From contig NW_024468913.1 of NCBI RefSeq assembly GCF_011745365.1, forward strand, positions 3,348,001 to 3,412,000: DNA of 64,000 nt, written 5' to 3'. Source of the stretch: Cryphonectria parasitica EP155. Taxonomy: Eukaryota; Ascomycota; Sordariomycetes; Diaporthales; Cryphonectriaceae. Under the pieces are notes generated by a model. That model searched no databases, had not been told where the DNA came from, and saw only the letters and a program-made list of their open reading frames with translations. Made by a program: the position numbers and the translations under genes. This document shows, piece after piece, positions 1-12,965 of the stretch (its first letter is position 1; each line of letters opens with the position of its first letter).

Positions 1-420
1 ATTCGGGCCTTCATTGCAGAACGTGCCGCCATCAAGAAAACAGGCGTACAGAAGATGGGACCCGCGTTGCTCTTTTTCGGCTGCCGCCATCGTGAGAAAG
101 ACTACATCTACCGCTCTGATCTCGAGGAATGGGGAAAACAGGGCGTGGTGGAAGTGGTTCCGTGCTTCTCCAAGCCTGGCGACGGTCAGCAGGGGCGACA
201 CGTTCCCGATGCGCTTTGGGATGATCGAGTCCGCGTCTGGAATATGCTCCAAGGGGGAGGCAAGGTCTACGTCTGTGGTAGTGCAGCCAAGCTAGGAAGA
301 AGCTCAGCAGATGTATTGAAACGCATCTGGGCCGATCAGACAGGGAAGAATGAGATTGAAGCGGATGAGTGGCTTGATGAATGCAAGACAGCTGGATCGT
401 ATGTGAGGGACGTCTACTGA
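1..420 (+). CDS. CYP505-type P450/NADPH-P450 reductase, C-terminal end (5' partial)
   Basis: The frame is open from base 1 to a TGA at 418-420, giving the last 139 residues of a diflavin reductase. Visible motifs are GPALLFFGCRHREKDYIYR (NADPH-ribose binding), then KVYVCGSAAKLG and a C-terminal EADEWLDECK followed by a terminal aromatic in VRDVY. In this family these parts bind NADPH and pass hydride to FAD. The spelling (GCRHREKDYIY, VCGS, DVY end) is closer to self-sufficient fungal CYP505/P450BM3-like fusions than to stand-alone CPR, which usually ends in a Trp. The P450 half would lie upstream of the window, so the fusion is inferred. A stand-alone diflavin reductase or a sulfite-reductase-like flavoprotein is the alternative. 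An enoyl reductase follows 765 nt downstream on the same strand, which would fit a small oxidative or secondary-metabolite group, but no synthase is visible. Confidence 0.72.
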   Translation: MRAFIAERAAIKKTGVQKMGPALLFFGCRHREKDYIYRSDLEEWGKQGVVEVVPCFSKPGDGQQGRHVPDALWDDRVRVWNMLQGGGKVYVCGSAAKLGRSSADVLKRIWADQTGKNEIEADEWLDECKTAGSYVRDVY

Positions 421-1184
421 GTTTCGGCTTGGTTCTGGCTTGAGTCCTTTTATTCTTTTACAATGACCTGTTCATTATTTTGCTGAAATCACGTAGACGA
501 TTTGCAGATAATGGTTTCTTATCTACTAAGTACATACTTACTTCGTCAATTGGTCTCCGAACTTCCACATGTGTTCTCTGTCTTGAAATTCTACTTGTCA
601 CCTGTTCACCAGCTGCACTTAACATGGTATCTCACGTTTGAGCGATTATCGGTTACTTCTGTTCCTCCAAATGAGTGCTAGTTATAGTGTATTCACGTTC
701 CTTGAAACCTCTTGAGATAGTAATAGCCATGTTCAGACGGGTCCGCCATGGTCTCAACCAAGGCCAAGGAATTCAGTAATGATGCTTGTGAGCCAGGAAC
801 ATTCGGCGACTTGGCCAGAATTCTCATGAGATAAGGCTTGGATCACAGACGCGACATTTTCGGTGCCTTTATGTATTTCGCGCAGAGGCGTCTGTCTATT
901 CGGCGCGCCGATAATCCATTTTCATCGCCAGCGCAAGTAATCACTTGAAGATTCTACTTGCATCCGGATGTAACTTTTGTGGCTGATCGGGTGACGGACG
1001 ACGTTTAATAGATCGACAAGCCTTGGCTATGATCAGCAAATACAGCAGCGACATTACCAGAAGAAATCTATAATATAGAGATGAAGTGGTGGTCATTTAA
1101 CGAACCAAAGTGTTTCAGCACTCATCTCTACTCAGGCCACAACAGCATCATCTCCGACATAACAGTCATAATACAACACCCGTC
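421..1184. other. Intergenic, 764 nt
   Basis: This lies between the reductase stop and the enoyl reductase start. It is AT-richer than the flanking genes and no open frame has coding character. It should hold the reductase 3' UTR and the promoter of the downstream gene. I see no distinctive box or repeat. Confidence 0.6.
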
Positions 1185-2328
1185 ATGGGCGCCAGCACGC
1201 TCCCCAGTCAGCAAACAGCCCTCGTTGTCCAGGGACCCGGAAAGCTCGCCGTTCAACATGATGTCTCGGTCCCAGCCTTGAGAGACGACGGAGCCATCAT
1301 CAAAGTCGCTGCTGTGGCCATTAACCCAGTAGACGCCAAAATCCTCGACTTCAGTCCCGCAATAGGTGCAGTTCATGGACACGACTTCGCAGGCACCATC
1401 GTCGCTGTGGGCCCCAATGCGCCGAGTTACCTGGCCGTGGGAGACCGCGTGGCCAGCACAGTGCACGGGAATAACGCCATGGAGCCCGGGGTTGGAGCCT
1501 TTTCCGAGTATGTTGCGTCAGATGGGGGTCTTCTGCTCAAGATTCCTGATAGTATGAGCTTTGAGGAGGCGGCAACTATCGGCATTGGCTTGGGCACGGC
1601 GCTCTTGTGCATCTTCCGCGAGCTGGAGCTGCCGGGTCCTCTGTATCCACGCGATCCCTCCAGGGCTGAGGATTTCATCTTGATTGCGGGTGGAAGCACG
1701 GCTACCGGCACTCGTACGATCCAATTGCTGAAGCTGTAAGTCGCTGCTGACTCCTTTTATTTCCCCCCTGGTAATCAGCTAATAGCAGGTGTCTCACAGG
1801 ATGGGGCTGCGCGTCCTAACTACTTGTTCTCCGCCCAACTATGACCTGGCACTGAAGTTCGGCGCTGAAAAGGTCTTTGACTACCACAGTCCCACCTGCG
1901 CCGTCGATATCCGTTCCTATACGGGTAACGCTTTGGCCTATGCCATAGATTGCGTCTCGCAGGCAGACACAACCCAATTATGCTATGCAGCTATTGGACG
2001 GGCTGGTGGCCGCTATGTCTCTCTGGAGCCGTACCGTGAGACTGTGACTGCGACGCGGGCTTTGACCATTGAGCCATCATTCTGCATGGCCATGACCTTG
2101 TTCGGAAAGAAGGTGGCCCTCGATGGGATCTATGGCAGGGAGGCTCAGCCTCAAGACAGACAGATGGCCAACGATATGTTTCCTCAAGTCCAAAAGCTTA
2201 TGGATGATGGATTGTTCTCGACACATCCTGTGAAGTCCATGGATGGCGGATGGGCAGGGGTGATACGAGGCATTGACTTGGTGCGTGCTCAGACTTCTTC
2301 GGGCTATAAGCTGGTCTATGCTGTTTGA
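1185..2328 (+). CDS. Medium-chain dehydrogenase/reductase, trans-enoyl reductase-like
   Basis: The model is join(1185..1735, 1800..2328), 359 aa. The 64-nt intron starts GTAAGT; of two candidate acceptors only the one ending at 1799 keeps frame, giving LLKL-MGLRV across the Rossmann helix. The N-terminal GroES-like domain shows VAINPVDAK, GHDFAGTIVAVG and VGDRV. The nucleotide-binding part shows ILIAGGSTATGT, then VLTTCSP..N and GAEKVFDYHSP. Catalytic zinc ligands are absent, as in the LovC/ToxD-like enoyl reductase branch that acts with polyketide synthases or alone on enones with NADPH. The next residues after the Rossmann fold (YAIDCVS, GGRYVSLEPY) and the C-terminus (SSGYKLVY) also fit that branch. 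No PKS is in the window, so the substrate is unknown. The first ATG of the conserved frame with a plausible N-terminus was chosen; an upstream in-frame extension has no ATG support. Confidence 0.85.
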
Positions 2329-4716
2329 CCTTGTCAGTTGTCATGTCATACCGCAGCCTCAGGATTAATTATGTATGGTCCTATAGTAACACAATGCATG
2401 CAAGGACCACTGCTGGAGTCGGTGAGCTTTTGCTGGAGAGACGTATGGTCCATGATCAAGGCCTTGTCGTGGAGCACGTAGAACATCAATTCCATATAAT
2501 CTTAAAATCACATATTGAACCTAATGAAGATGGCCACGCTGGTGCTGTTCCCAAATGCCTTAGCACAAGTGTTGTGAAAAAGCGGCGAATGTCAAAAGTC
2601 TTGGGGACGTGAATGCACAGCCTATCACAGTGCAACACTTGTCGTCCAAGTTTGGGTTGCGGCAGACTCGAGACGTAACGCAAGGATGCGGTGAGGACAA
2701 TGAAGTTCTCTCATCGGAAGTGGCCCCGACAGAACCTAGGTTTTCGAAGGCAGTGGAAGCTTCGTGAGAAGCGCATGAAAGGCAACCTAGTCCATGTAAA
2801 TAGGATTAACGACTATGTCGATCCTTCTTTTGTACTAACTGCAAACCATCCAATCTCTGAGTGTATGACCTCCGATCCATTGCTGCATTGCATTTGCTCA
2901 CTTTCCAAATATATGTGACAAAGAGCAGCGAATTGACAGATCATGGATAAAAAGCATGAATTGCACATCTCTGAGAATATGACAGAGTTCAATGTTCACG
3001 CGCACACATACACACACACCCAGCGCACTGGATCGCAAGTCCCACATAGGACACACGGTGCACCACACTCAAATGGGAGGGGTCGTGGATCGACGAAGCT
3101 TATCGATCATCTTTGAGCTGAGCTCGCCAATTCCGATACTCCGCCTCCTCATCCATCCGCATGGACCAAGAGGCGGACGTCGCGGCTGTTCCGACCATAC
3201 GAAGGTAATTAGGCGAGCAAACTGGCGTCTTTCTCTTTCACTTTGTGCATACCGTGTATGTGTGTGTGGACGCGTTACGAAGAATAATTTCCACACCGGC
3301 CGCCACTGCCGGGCCACGGCCTCGCCGCTGCAACATGTCTGGTATGAAATTAAACACAAGCTCTGCGGTCTGCAGTAGTTCCCCCTGAACGACAAAGACA
3401 TGAAAACAACACATAAACTTGGCGATTTAAGGATAGAAGCCGAACATTTCGTTGGTATCTACTTGTCGCCGAGGTCTCTGAGGAGAGCTGAAAGTTCGCT
3501 ATCACGAGATAAATTGGTAGAGTGGAGCCTATGAAACGCACGTACGCTTGCGCATGCCATGTGGCGGCGCAGCAATAAGGAAATCCACAAACGATAGGCT
3601 GGCAGGTGGGCTCATCAACTTCGTCTCCATCAGCCACAAAACCTTAGTAAAGTAGATCTCAACATCAGAGTGCCACGTCTACAACAGTGGACTTCATTTA
3701 AAGAAGCCAAATGAAAAAAAAAAAAAAAGTTTGCACACTTGAAGGTGTGTATGGAGTGCAGATGATAACATCAATCTGTAACGAAATGTCGAAATATCGG
3801 AATGTCGGAATGCACACCTCTTTGTTTTTCTCTCACACACTCAGAAATGGATGAGATTGTGGGCTGTCTCCTCGGTCGACCCCTTTGATGAAAGGACGTG
3901 CGCTTTTGCTTGCGGTCGAGTTCGCGGTAGGAGAATTTGTGGTTGATGCGAGTGAAATCTGGAGAAAGGACTGGCCCCTGAGACAGAAGAAACAAGGGTC
4001 CTACTACTTCAAGGTCATCCCCTGATTGAGACGAGCGCCTGGCCTTCTATCCCCACAGAGCATTCGGGAACACGTTCTAGAATCTCCACAACTCAGACCC
4101 TTGAGTGGGCCTCGACGGCCTCTACGGAAGAGCTGTAGACCACCCGCGATTGAGGGGATCCCGGCACTTTAGATGGGCTCACTATTCGGTGAGCCATCAC
4201 TGACAGATTAGAAAGCACATATGTGTTTGTTAGGTGTGTTTGTGCGTGTCTGCTTCACTCTCGATTGAGATCTTCATTTATGCGGTGTGCGATTGCTCTC
4301 CTCTGTCCCATGACCCGTAACCTCGTGTACGATTCAATGAATGAACGAAGCTCAGGACAAGTTGTGGGATTTAGGTCAGGGGGAAATTATAGAATGGACA
4401 ACCGGGGGAAGAGGTTGGTGGCTCGAGGGTGGTGGATATACGAAGCCAGCCCCATCGTGAGCTGAAGATAAATATCATGATGGGTTCCTGGACCTCGGAG
4501 AGAGAGGACACTAACACACAATGTGTGATCCCACTTGTTTGAATTTTTGTTGACCTTGTCTCATCGTCTCATCTTTCTTATTTCTGTTCTTTCGTATTGC
4601 GACTCGTACCACACACAGCGCCCCTGGCCTGCATCCACTCTCTAAGTTCTCCATTGCCTATTCCGGACAGAAGCGGTGAGGGTTTGAGATCCACACCGGG
4701 AGCTTTGATCAACAGG
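2329..4716. other. Intergenic, 2.4 kb, no gene seen
   Basis: Several open frames of 60-130 codons occur on both strands, but none shows a domain, splice structure or codon bias like the neighbours. It holds a CA-rich stretch around 3000-3020, a poly-A run at about 3715-3728 and a CT-rich tract at about 4560-4600 just before STAND-A, which may mark its transcription start. Confidence 0.55.
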
Positions 4717-7700
4717 ATGGCGCGAAAAGATTCGAAAGAGGCGTCTTCTCACCACCATTTCTTCTCGCTTCGGGGCAAAAGGAAGGAGAGCAAGGTAAAA
4801 AAGGGTCTCGGCGAGGCCTTGGGAGCTATCGGACTAAGGCCTGAAGACGACGACGGTAAGTGCGGTTGTGGTGACAGCCCATTGGGGACACGTTTACAAA
4901 GTCCCCATATATGTCTGCATGCACTTCACGTTTTTTTCTCCTCCGGTTCGTGGGCTGACATCCAATACAAGCTCGCGCTTCTCGTGAAACAGTTGGCAGT
5001 CTATCTAGTAATTCGTCGGCTCCAGGCACTCTCAAGCACCTCTCCTCACGCGATTCCCTCAAGTCTCTTGACATGTCCTTATTCAACCACCTCAAGAGGA
5101 CCAAGACGGACAAGTCCTCCGCGCCCTCCTCACGATCCGCCTCTGTCGAGCCTCATCATAATAATATCCCTCGCATAATCACCACCACCGACGCTCCCTC
5201 CATCGTCTCCAGGGACATCGTCAAGCCCCAAATGTCTCGACAGATCCACCAGGAGCGCAGCGTCTCCGCCTCTTCGACAGGCTCAGACTCTACCATTGCC
5301 GCAGAGGACAGCCACCAAAACAACAGGCCCAGCGTTCTCGACAGGGCCAAGACTGCCATCATGAGCCGGGCCACATCCCCCAGCCCAGCCACCCCGCGCG
5401 ACAGCCCGAACCGCAGGTCATTCGCCCCCCGGGGCAACCACATTGTGACCGACGCCGTGGCCACATACCGGGCCAAGCTCCAGGCTGAGCTCAAGGGAGG
5501 CAAAGAGCAAGGGCTGGCGGCCGGTGTCTCAAGCGAGGACCTGCTGAGCTTCATTGCCGCCGAGCGCCTCAAGCGCATGCCCGCGAGGGGCAGCCGCTGG
5601 GATAAGATTCTGAAGCAGGCAGAGGACTTTGCCAAGAAGCTGTCTCTCTTCGAGGTCACTGATGACGGCTTTATCCCCTCGTCCAAGGAGGCCGTCGAGC
5701 TGATCCTCGCCTCCCTCCAACTTCTCCTCCTTGTGAGTTACAGACAAGACAGACCGGTCTTTTCTTTCTTTCTTTCTTCTTCTTTCCCACTCCCTTCCTA
5801 CAATCCTGGCCACATCGAACGATGGGCTCCGCCCGTAACAAGACCCTGCATAGGGCGTATGCATGAACAACGAAGCCCAGCTAACGCGTCTCGCCTCCTT
5901 CTTCCTACAGCTCGGACCCCAGAATGGTGAGGCTCTAGAACGGGCTTTCGGCCTCTTCCACGAGTATGGCCTCGTCTTCGACTTTTATAAGCGGAATATC
6001 AGCCTTCTCGTCTCCATCCCAGAGGCGAGAAGGTATCTCAGCCTGTCGCTGGCCGATATGCTTGGACTCTCGGTCGAACTTGCACTTGTTTACCGAAAGT
6101 CCTCGTACGCAATGTCGACCACAAGCGTCACTGTCGATTTCAACCTGACCTTTGGTGGTCGCATGGAGTCCTTTGTCGCCCACAAGGACCGTATTGCTGA
6201 GTTGATGTGGACATGGCAGCTCGAGAACTCCTCCGAGATTAGTGGTGAGTGGACAAGTTCTCTTTTTTGGTGGTTTTTTTTTTTTTTTTTTTTTTTAAAG
6301 TGGAATCTCGGTAGGGAGTGACGTGACGTCTACCTGCTTGGCGAGACGCTTAGTCAGCCAGCTGTCACCATGACACCCTCCTTCATGCACCACCCCTGCA
6401 CTATAGCGTGCTTACCACCCGCTCTCACCCTCCCACACCTCCTTCCCCCAGGCTTCCCGTCCGTCCTTCCCGTCCCTCAAATTCAGGGCCCATCCTTTGA
6501 CCTTTGCGAAGATCAGACTTGCTGACCCACAATTCTCACCCACCACGAACAGATGTGCGTGTCTCCATCGAGAGCATCAGACAATGGCTTCTTCCTCAGG
6601 ACCGTATGCTCCAGGCTCTGGTCACGGGCCGCCGCACCACTCGCACCCCCCGTGCCGAGTTCACCTGCGAGTGGCTTGAGCGTCCTCTTGTCGACTTTGC
6701 TCGCAGCAAGGACAAGGTTCTGACCATTACAGCCGAGGCTGGTGCTGGCAAGAGTTATCTCTTTGGCTGGATCCTCGAGAGGCTCCAGCGTCGTGTCGGA
6801 CACTACGACTACCAGGCCATCCAGGCCTCTGTGGACAGCCAGGTGCCCGCCCAGGCTACCCAGATTGCCCTCGTCAAGTCGCTGCTTCTGCAGCTGCTTG
6901 AGCAGAATGTGGGCAACACCACGCTGTTCCGCTGCCTGGCCAACGTGACCGAGCTTGGCTCCAACACCAACAGTACCGAGGATGCTGAGGATGCCCTCTG
7001 GTACAGCCTGGACACTGCGCTCCAGGGACTCGAGAATGTCGTTCTGGTCATCGACGGCCTCGACTCTCTCGAGGGGGATGACGCCGCCAAGCTCCACGCC
7101 TTTGAGCGTCTGTACGACATCGCCAACAAGAACAAGCACAACATTCGGGTCATCATCCTGACCCGGCCTTTCTCCAAGCCATGGCCTAAGCCTACGCGCC
7201 AGGTTGCCATGACTTCTCAGCGCACCGCTGCTGATGTGAGGCACATGGCCCGCGCCTGGTTGATCCGCCGCAATCTAGGCAACAAGCAGGAGATCGACGA
7301 GGTCTCTGAGCAGATTGTGCAGCGCAGCAGGGGTTCCCTCACCTGGACCGATATGGCCCTGCAGCTGTTGACCAAGGCCAAGAGCGTGACCGAGGTCACG
7401 GCTAACATCAAGGAGCTGCCCAGCACCACCAACGAGCTGATCGCCAAGCACGTCAAAAGCATCCCCCTCGAGGGCGATGCCCGTCTGATTATCAGCTGGC
7501 TGCTTACTGCCAAGCGGCCTCTGTCCACCGTTGAGATTCAGACTCTTCTCGAGCTCGACACGCAGAATGCCGCACACAAGCCTCGCTCGACGGACATCGT
7601 CGACGATATCAAGAAGTCCTGTGGATCTCTTGTTATCATTGAGGATAAGACCGTGCGGTTCCGCAATGAGGCCATCCGCCTCCACCTGCTTGAGCTCAGC

Positions 7701-10700
7701 AAGAAGGAGACCAAGGATGCTGAGAATGTCATCCTCTCCCCAGCTGAGGCTAACAAGGATTTGACCGCCCGTCTGCTTCTGTACGTCAAGACTTGCGTTA
7801 CTCGCAACGTCGACAGCAGCCTGGACAAGGTGCACACCCGCGAGGTGGACTCCCTGTTCAAGACCCACCCTCTTCTGGAGTACACCACTCGCAACTGGCT
7901 GTCGCACTTCAAGAAGTCCAGCTTCTACGTCAACGGCCAGATCCAGCCGGCGCTTGTCACTGGTGAGCTGAAGGGTGTTTTCCCCAACTCCACTCTGCTC
8001 GCCCGCCTCGAGCAGAGGTGCTGGGACAAGCAGACCCTGGCAACTGATACCAGCTCTTCCCACATCCTGGCCTTGAATGTTCGCGAGTCGGCTCTGGGCG
8101 AGAATGCCCAGTCCGTGCTGCAGGGCTGCATCAATGTCGCTCAGTCACTGAAGAAGATCTCCGCGCCTGCTGAGGCTAGCAAGTACTTCTACAGGGCATC
8201 CAAGATCGGACAGAACGTCCTCGGTCGCAAGAATGACCTGGCTGTGTCCCTGGCTGTGGCTGCCCTCGACACGTCCGCCTCCGTCAAGGAGAAGGCCACC
8301 GCTCGTAATGAGGCTGTTACCCAGCGCGAGGAGCTTCTCAAGTATGTCATTGATACCGAGAAGCAGCGCGCTGGTGGGGCCAACAGCGCTGTCGCGTCCA
8401 AGTACACCAACGAGCTGGCGGAGCTGTACACCAGCATCAAGGAGAACGATAAGGCTGAGAATGTCTATCGTGAGGTCTACAAGACATCCATTGCGCAGAG
8501 CGGTCAATTTTCTGCCGAGGCTACTAAGGCTGCTGAGAAGCTCCAGACTGTCCTGTACAAGGAGGCCAAGCACGAGGAGATTGTCGTGTACCAGAAGCCC
8601 GTCTTTGAGACCGCGCAGAGGACCATGGAGATCTTTGATATTCGTCGCGTGGAGATTACTCTGCGCATGGCAGATACCTACGAGAAGAAGAAGGACTTCT
8701 CCCACGCCGAGGAGCTGTACATCACTCTGTGGCGGGGTCTGACCGAGTACTGCCGCAGCTCTGCTACCACCACGGCTACTGCTGCCACGATTGCCGAGGC
8801 TCATGAGCGCAAGATCCAGATCAGCATCGCCTACGCCCGCTTCCTGCGCCGCCAGGGCCGCGTTGCTGAGGCTCAGAACATCCTTCATGGCGTCTGGCTC
8901 GACTACCAGCAGATGACCGAGCACAAGTCTGAGGCTGTTGTCAAGCAGCTGAACGAGGTCGGCGAGGAGCTGAAGTCTATGGGCATCCTCGACACTGCCA
9001 TCGCCGTCTTCAAGTCTGTCTGGGGCTACTTCAAGGGCTCTGGTCAGCAGAACTCCGCCGCCGCTGTCGGCACTGCTGTTGCCCTCATGGGCGCTGTCCA
9101 GGAGAAGACGGAGAAGAAGCAGGCTGAGGCTGTCAAGGCTAAGGAGGCCGCCGCTGCCAAGGGTGGCGTCGTCATTGATGTCTCTCACGAGACAGATCTC
9201 GATGTTGAAGAGGATGATCTTGACGTCGACGACGATGAGGCCGATGCCATTCTGGATGAGGTCGTCAAGGCTGCTGTCGCTGCACCTGCTGCCGCCTCAG
9301 ATGCCAAGGGCACAGTCAAGGCTAAGGAGGTCCAGGTTGTCACGATTGAGAGCCAGATTCAGACTTGCGAGACCTTGTCCAGCTTCTACGTCAGCAAGAA
9401 GAAGTGGACCGAGTGCATCGAGGTCTGCTCTCAACTGCTCAAGCAGATCTGGCCCGAACTCGGCAGCAACGCCAAGTATGGTTTCCCCAAGGCTTACCGC
9501 GTCGAGGCCATCAAGTTCACCCGCCGCCTTGCGCTGGCCTACGCCGAGTCCAACCAGACCGAGCAGGCTGAGAAGATGTATGCTGCTATCTTTGAGGCAT
9601 CGCTGCGCTCTGGTCTGAAGATCCAGGACGAGTTCGTAACTGAGTCTGCCGGCCAGGTCATTGAATACCACAAGAAGACGCAGCAGTGGAACAAGGTCCT
9701 CGCCGTGTACCAGCAGCTCCTTGAGGGGTACAGGACGTCCCTGGGATCTCGCAATGCGCTCACCATCAGGACGCTCTACATTATGGGCGACCTGTGCGTT
9801 CAGTACCGCCTGAAGGGCGCCGACGCGTACTACCTTGAGCTGGTCAAGGCGGATAAGACCGTGGACGGCGTCATCAGCAAGGACACCCTCCCCGCAGCTC
9901 TTGCCCTGAGCAAGATCTACTATGAGCAGAAGCGCTGGACGGAACTTCGTCCCATCTACGCCTCGCTCTGGCTCACCTTCACCAAGCGAGCCAAGGAGTA
10001 CAACATGTCCCAGGAGCTGGTGCAGGCCATTTACAAGCGATACATTACGGTCCTCCAGACGCACCTCAAGGTGCCTATCGAGGAGGTCCGCCAGGTTGCC
10101 CTTCAGTACCGCGAGACGTGCACCAAGGTCTACGGCCCTCAGGCCGACATCACCATGTCGGCATCCATGGCCCTGGTCGCCATCTCTCGCAAGTGCCCCG
10201 ACGTCCAGCACCAGCAGGAGGCCGTCAAGATCTGCGAGGAGATCATTGTTACGTCAGAGAAGCAGAAGGCTGCTGCTGCGGCTGAAGGCGGCAAGGCCGT
10301 CGATGTCAAGGTGTCCGGCTTCCAGTCTTCCCTCCTTGCCTCCGCCAAGCGTCATCTGGCTGGCCTGTACAGCAAGCAGACCACAGTCGGCGTCTCAGCC
10401 GCTGTTGCTCCTGGTGCTGCTGTGGGTGCTGCGGGTGCTGCTGCAGGTGGTGCTGGAGCTGGTGCTAGAGCTGGAGCTGGCGGCGCTGCCAGAGGTGTCA
10501 TCAGCGCTGAGTCAGCCCAGAAGGCCGAGGCCCTCTGGAAGGAACAGCTCGAGATCAACAAGAAGGAGCATGGCGTTGCCCACAAGGCGACTCTGGCCAG
10601 CTTGGCTTCCCTTGTCGGCGTCTGGGCCCACTCCGATAAGGCCGAGGTCCGCAAGCAGGCCCAGGAGAAGCTTGACACATCTGTCGTCGAGGTCCTCTCC

Positions 10701-12491
10701 GAGTCCTGCGTCGCTGGCACGCCCAATGTCGACTCGACCAAGCTGCACGAGAGTGGTGTCACTCTCGCCAAGACCTACCTGTCTTGTGGCTACTCTGCCC
10801 AGGCTTGGGCTTTGCTGAAGCAGCTGCGCTTCCACATCGTTGCGCGTGGCAAGATTGCTGGCGCGGCTGAGCTTGAGAAGACGCCTGGGATCAAGCTGAC
10901 CGACAACATTGACCGTCGCTCGATGGTCTTTATTGCCGCGTTCGAGGAGACCCTCCGTACTTCTCAGGCCGAGACTGCCAAGCTGAGCACCGACAAGAAG
11001 GTCGTCAAGATCACCTTCTCCGACATCATGACCGACCTGCTCACCGAGGGCATCCTGTACGACCGCTACAGCTTGAGCATGGCCAGCAAGGAGCTGTCGG
11101 TCGAGCAGAAGCTGTTCGATGGCGCCCGTCTGTACGTCTTCCTCAAGAGCGATGAGGAGCGCCACATGGAGCAGCTCATTTCTGTGGAGGAATCGCTGTA
11201 CAAGCTCTTCATGGAGAAGTTTGGTGCCGCGATCAAGACGGAGACACTTGTTACGCGCGCGTTCCTGATTGCTATCATCAAGGAACTCGGCCAGCAGAAC
11301 ATGCACGAGGACAACCTCGTTTACATTTCCTGCACCGCCATTACCTCGAGGGTTTACGCTCTTCTCCTGGCAGATGGCTATGCTCAGGCTGTCGATCTGG
11401 CCACCGCGTGGTACCAGTTCATGGTCCACCAGAACGGCTTCAAGAACCCCCAGACCATTCCCTTCGCCTTCAAGCTGTCGCTGTACCTTGCCGGCCTCGG
11501 TGTCAAGTCTAACAAGGCCGCCGATGCCGTCATGCAGGGTCGCATGCTGGAGCTTTCCAAGACCATCCTCCGCGAGACTCTTACTGCCTGCAAGTCGATG
11601 AACATTGATCTTGTGCAGCTCCAGGCATCCGAGCTCAACAGTCTGGTGCGCCTCATGGGCCAGCAGAAGAACTACGAGGATCTCGAGTGGCTCCTTACCC
11701 AGCTCTGGCACTCCCGTATCATCCAGTCTTCCTGGTCGCCCGTCACCGTCATTGCGCTCGGCCGCCGCCTCATCGAGGTTCTCTTCATCCGTGGCAAGCG
11801 TGACAATGCCATCTCCCTGGCCGAGTCGATTGCGTACAACCTGCGCCGCACCTGGGGTCTGCTGGACGCCGCCACTGTGGACATGAACAACCTCCTGTCT
11901 GCTCTGTGCGTCGCCGATCAGCGCTACTCTGATGCCCTTGACGTCCACGAGGAGATCCTGCGTGCCCTGCTCGACCTGAACATGTCGGGCGACAACAACA
12001 ACGACGACGACGACGCCGCAAGCGAGCTCCTGGACTTTGACGAGGAGAACGCCGCCGCCCTGGCCCTTCAGCAGCTTGAGCTTGTCCGCCGCGTGTACGC
12101 GCGCAATGCTGGATGGCCCGAGTCTGAGGACCTCGACATGCACGAGCTCATTGGCGATGTTGTCGCCGAGTTTGCACCCATGGCTGCTGACACATACGCG
12201 GCCTTTGGTGATGGCGACTCGACCAAGTGGAGCAAGACGGCGCCACCGGCCAACGACACGACGGGCACGTTCATCGCGCCTCAGGTCTGGGAGTTCTCGC
12301 TCTCGGATGAGACCAAGCCTGGCCAGCCCGCGCTCAAGAAGAGGCCCAGCCACATGCTGCGCAGCCTGCAGCTGAGCCGGCAGCGAAGCTACGGTGACCT
12401 GTCCGAGGCCAGGAAGAGACTGGGCGATGCGAGTGATTCCAAGATCGGCAGTGCCAGCAGTACTTTTCTTGCCACGCCCGTTCTTCACTAA
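4717..12491 (+). CDS. Giant STAND (NACHT-type) P-loop protein with TPR-like superhelix, paralogue A
   Basis: The model is join(4717..4855, 4972..5732, 5911..6244, 6553..12491), 2390 aa; the introns start GTAAGT or GTGAGT. Residues 1-150 are a polar, Ser-rich leader. Residues about 170-410 form a helical domain like those preceding NACHT domains in fungal STAND proteins (DUF7708-like). The NTPase has Walker A AEAGAGKS at about 472-479, Walker B VVLVIDGLD at about 574-582 and a sensor-like RVIILTRPF. The rest, about 1600 residues, is helical with TPR-like pairs (for example AEELYITLWRGL). It is interrupted by an acidic linker (9190-9260) and an Ala/Gly-rich linker (10390-10500), both weak or missing in paralogue B. 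Fungal STAND proteins act as cytosolic oligomerising switches in non-self recognition; that role here is inference. ATG 4717 is the first in frame. Intron 3 is 308 nt with a poly-T run near 6273. Confidence 0.85.
6245..6552 (+). other. Long (308 nt) third intron of STAND-A with poly-T run
   Basis: The donor is GTGAGT at 6245 and the acceptor AG is at 6551-6552. It is several times longer than the other introns here and contains a run of more than 20 T (about 6273-6296) followed by a C-rich stretch. The join is phase 1 and gives Asp-Val-Arg-Val, leading into a segment (QWLLPQD) that matches paralogue B (SWLAPQD). Confidence 0.75.
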
Positions 12492-12965
12492 GAGTATCAG
12501 GAGATGGATGTGGGGTCGGCTCGATGGTCAGGAGAGGGGAAAGGGGATTTTCATGCCTCTTCCTGTCGTCATGAGCAAAGAAGAGAAAAAGATTGACGCG
12601 AAAAGGGATGGGCGCAGGGAAGTTCTGGAGCTCTTGCTTGGTCAAGGCGAGGATAATGGACAAGATGACATCTTCGTGGCGATGATGTGGTGGGGTGCCG
12701 TATCGGTTTTGGTGGTGGTTTGCTGGGTCAAAAGGATCGACGTGATTAGGGGTGTATTATGACTGTAAGTTACGATTTGGTCATTTGGAAACGGGTAATC
12801 ATTTGCTGGATGGGGATCTGGGGTTGAAAAGGATCTGATTTTTGTGTGTCTTTCCTTAGTCTAGTAAGTTTTGATGTTATGTTTTCATATATGCAAGTTT
12901 CAGTCACTTTGAATACTCTTGGCACCGCCAGTGAAGGTGACTCTTTCTCCTCTCGGAAATCAGTC
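12492..12965. other. Convergent intergenic spacer, 474 nt
   Basis: This separates the 3' ends of STAND-A (+) and the acyltransferase (-). It should hold both 3' UTRs. No further coding signal is seen. Confidence 0.6.

Noticed and set aside
10512..12488. 658-codon open frame antisense to STAND-A, with further long antisense frames at 7275-8063, 8145-9188 and 9297-10211
   Set aside because: They lie opposite the strongly GC3-biased main exon of STAND-A; such bias removes stops from the opposite strand. The products are Leu/Asp/Val-rich with no domain.
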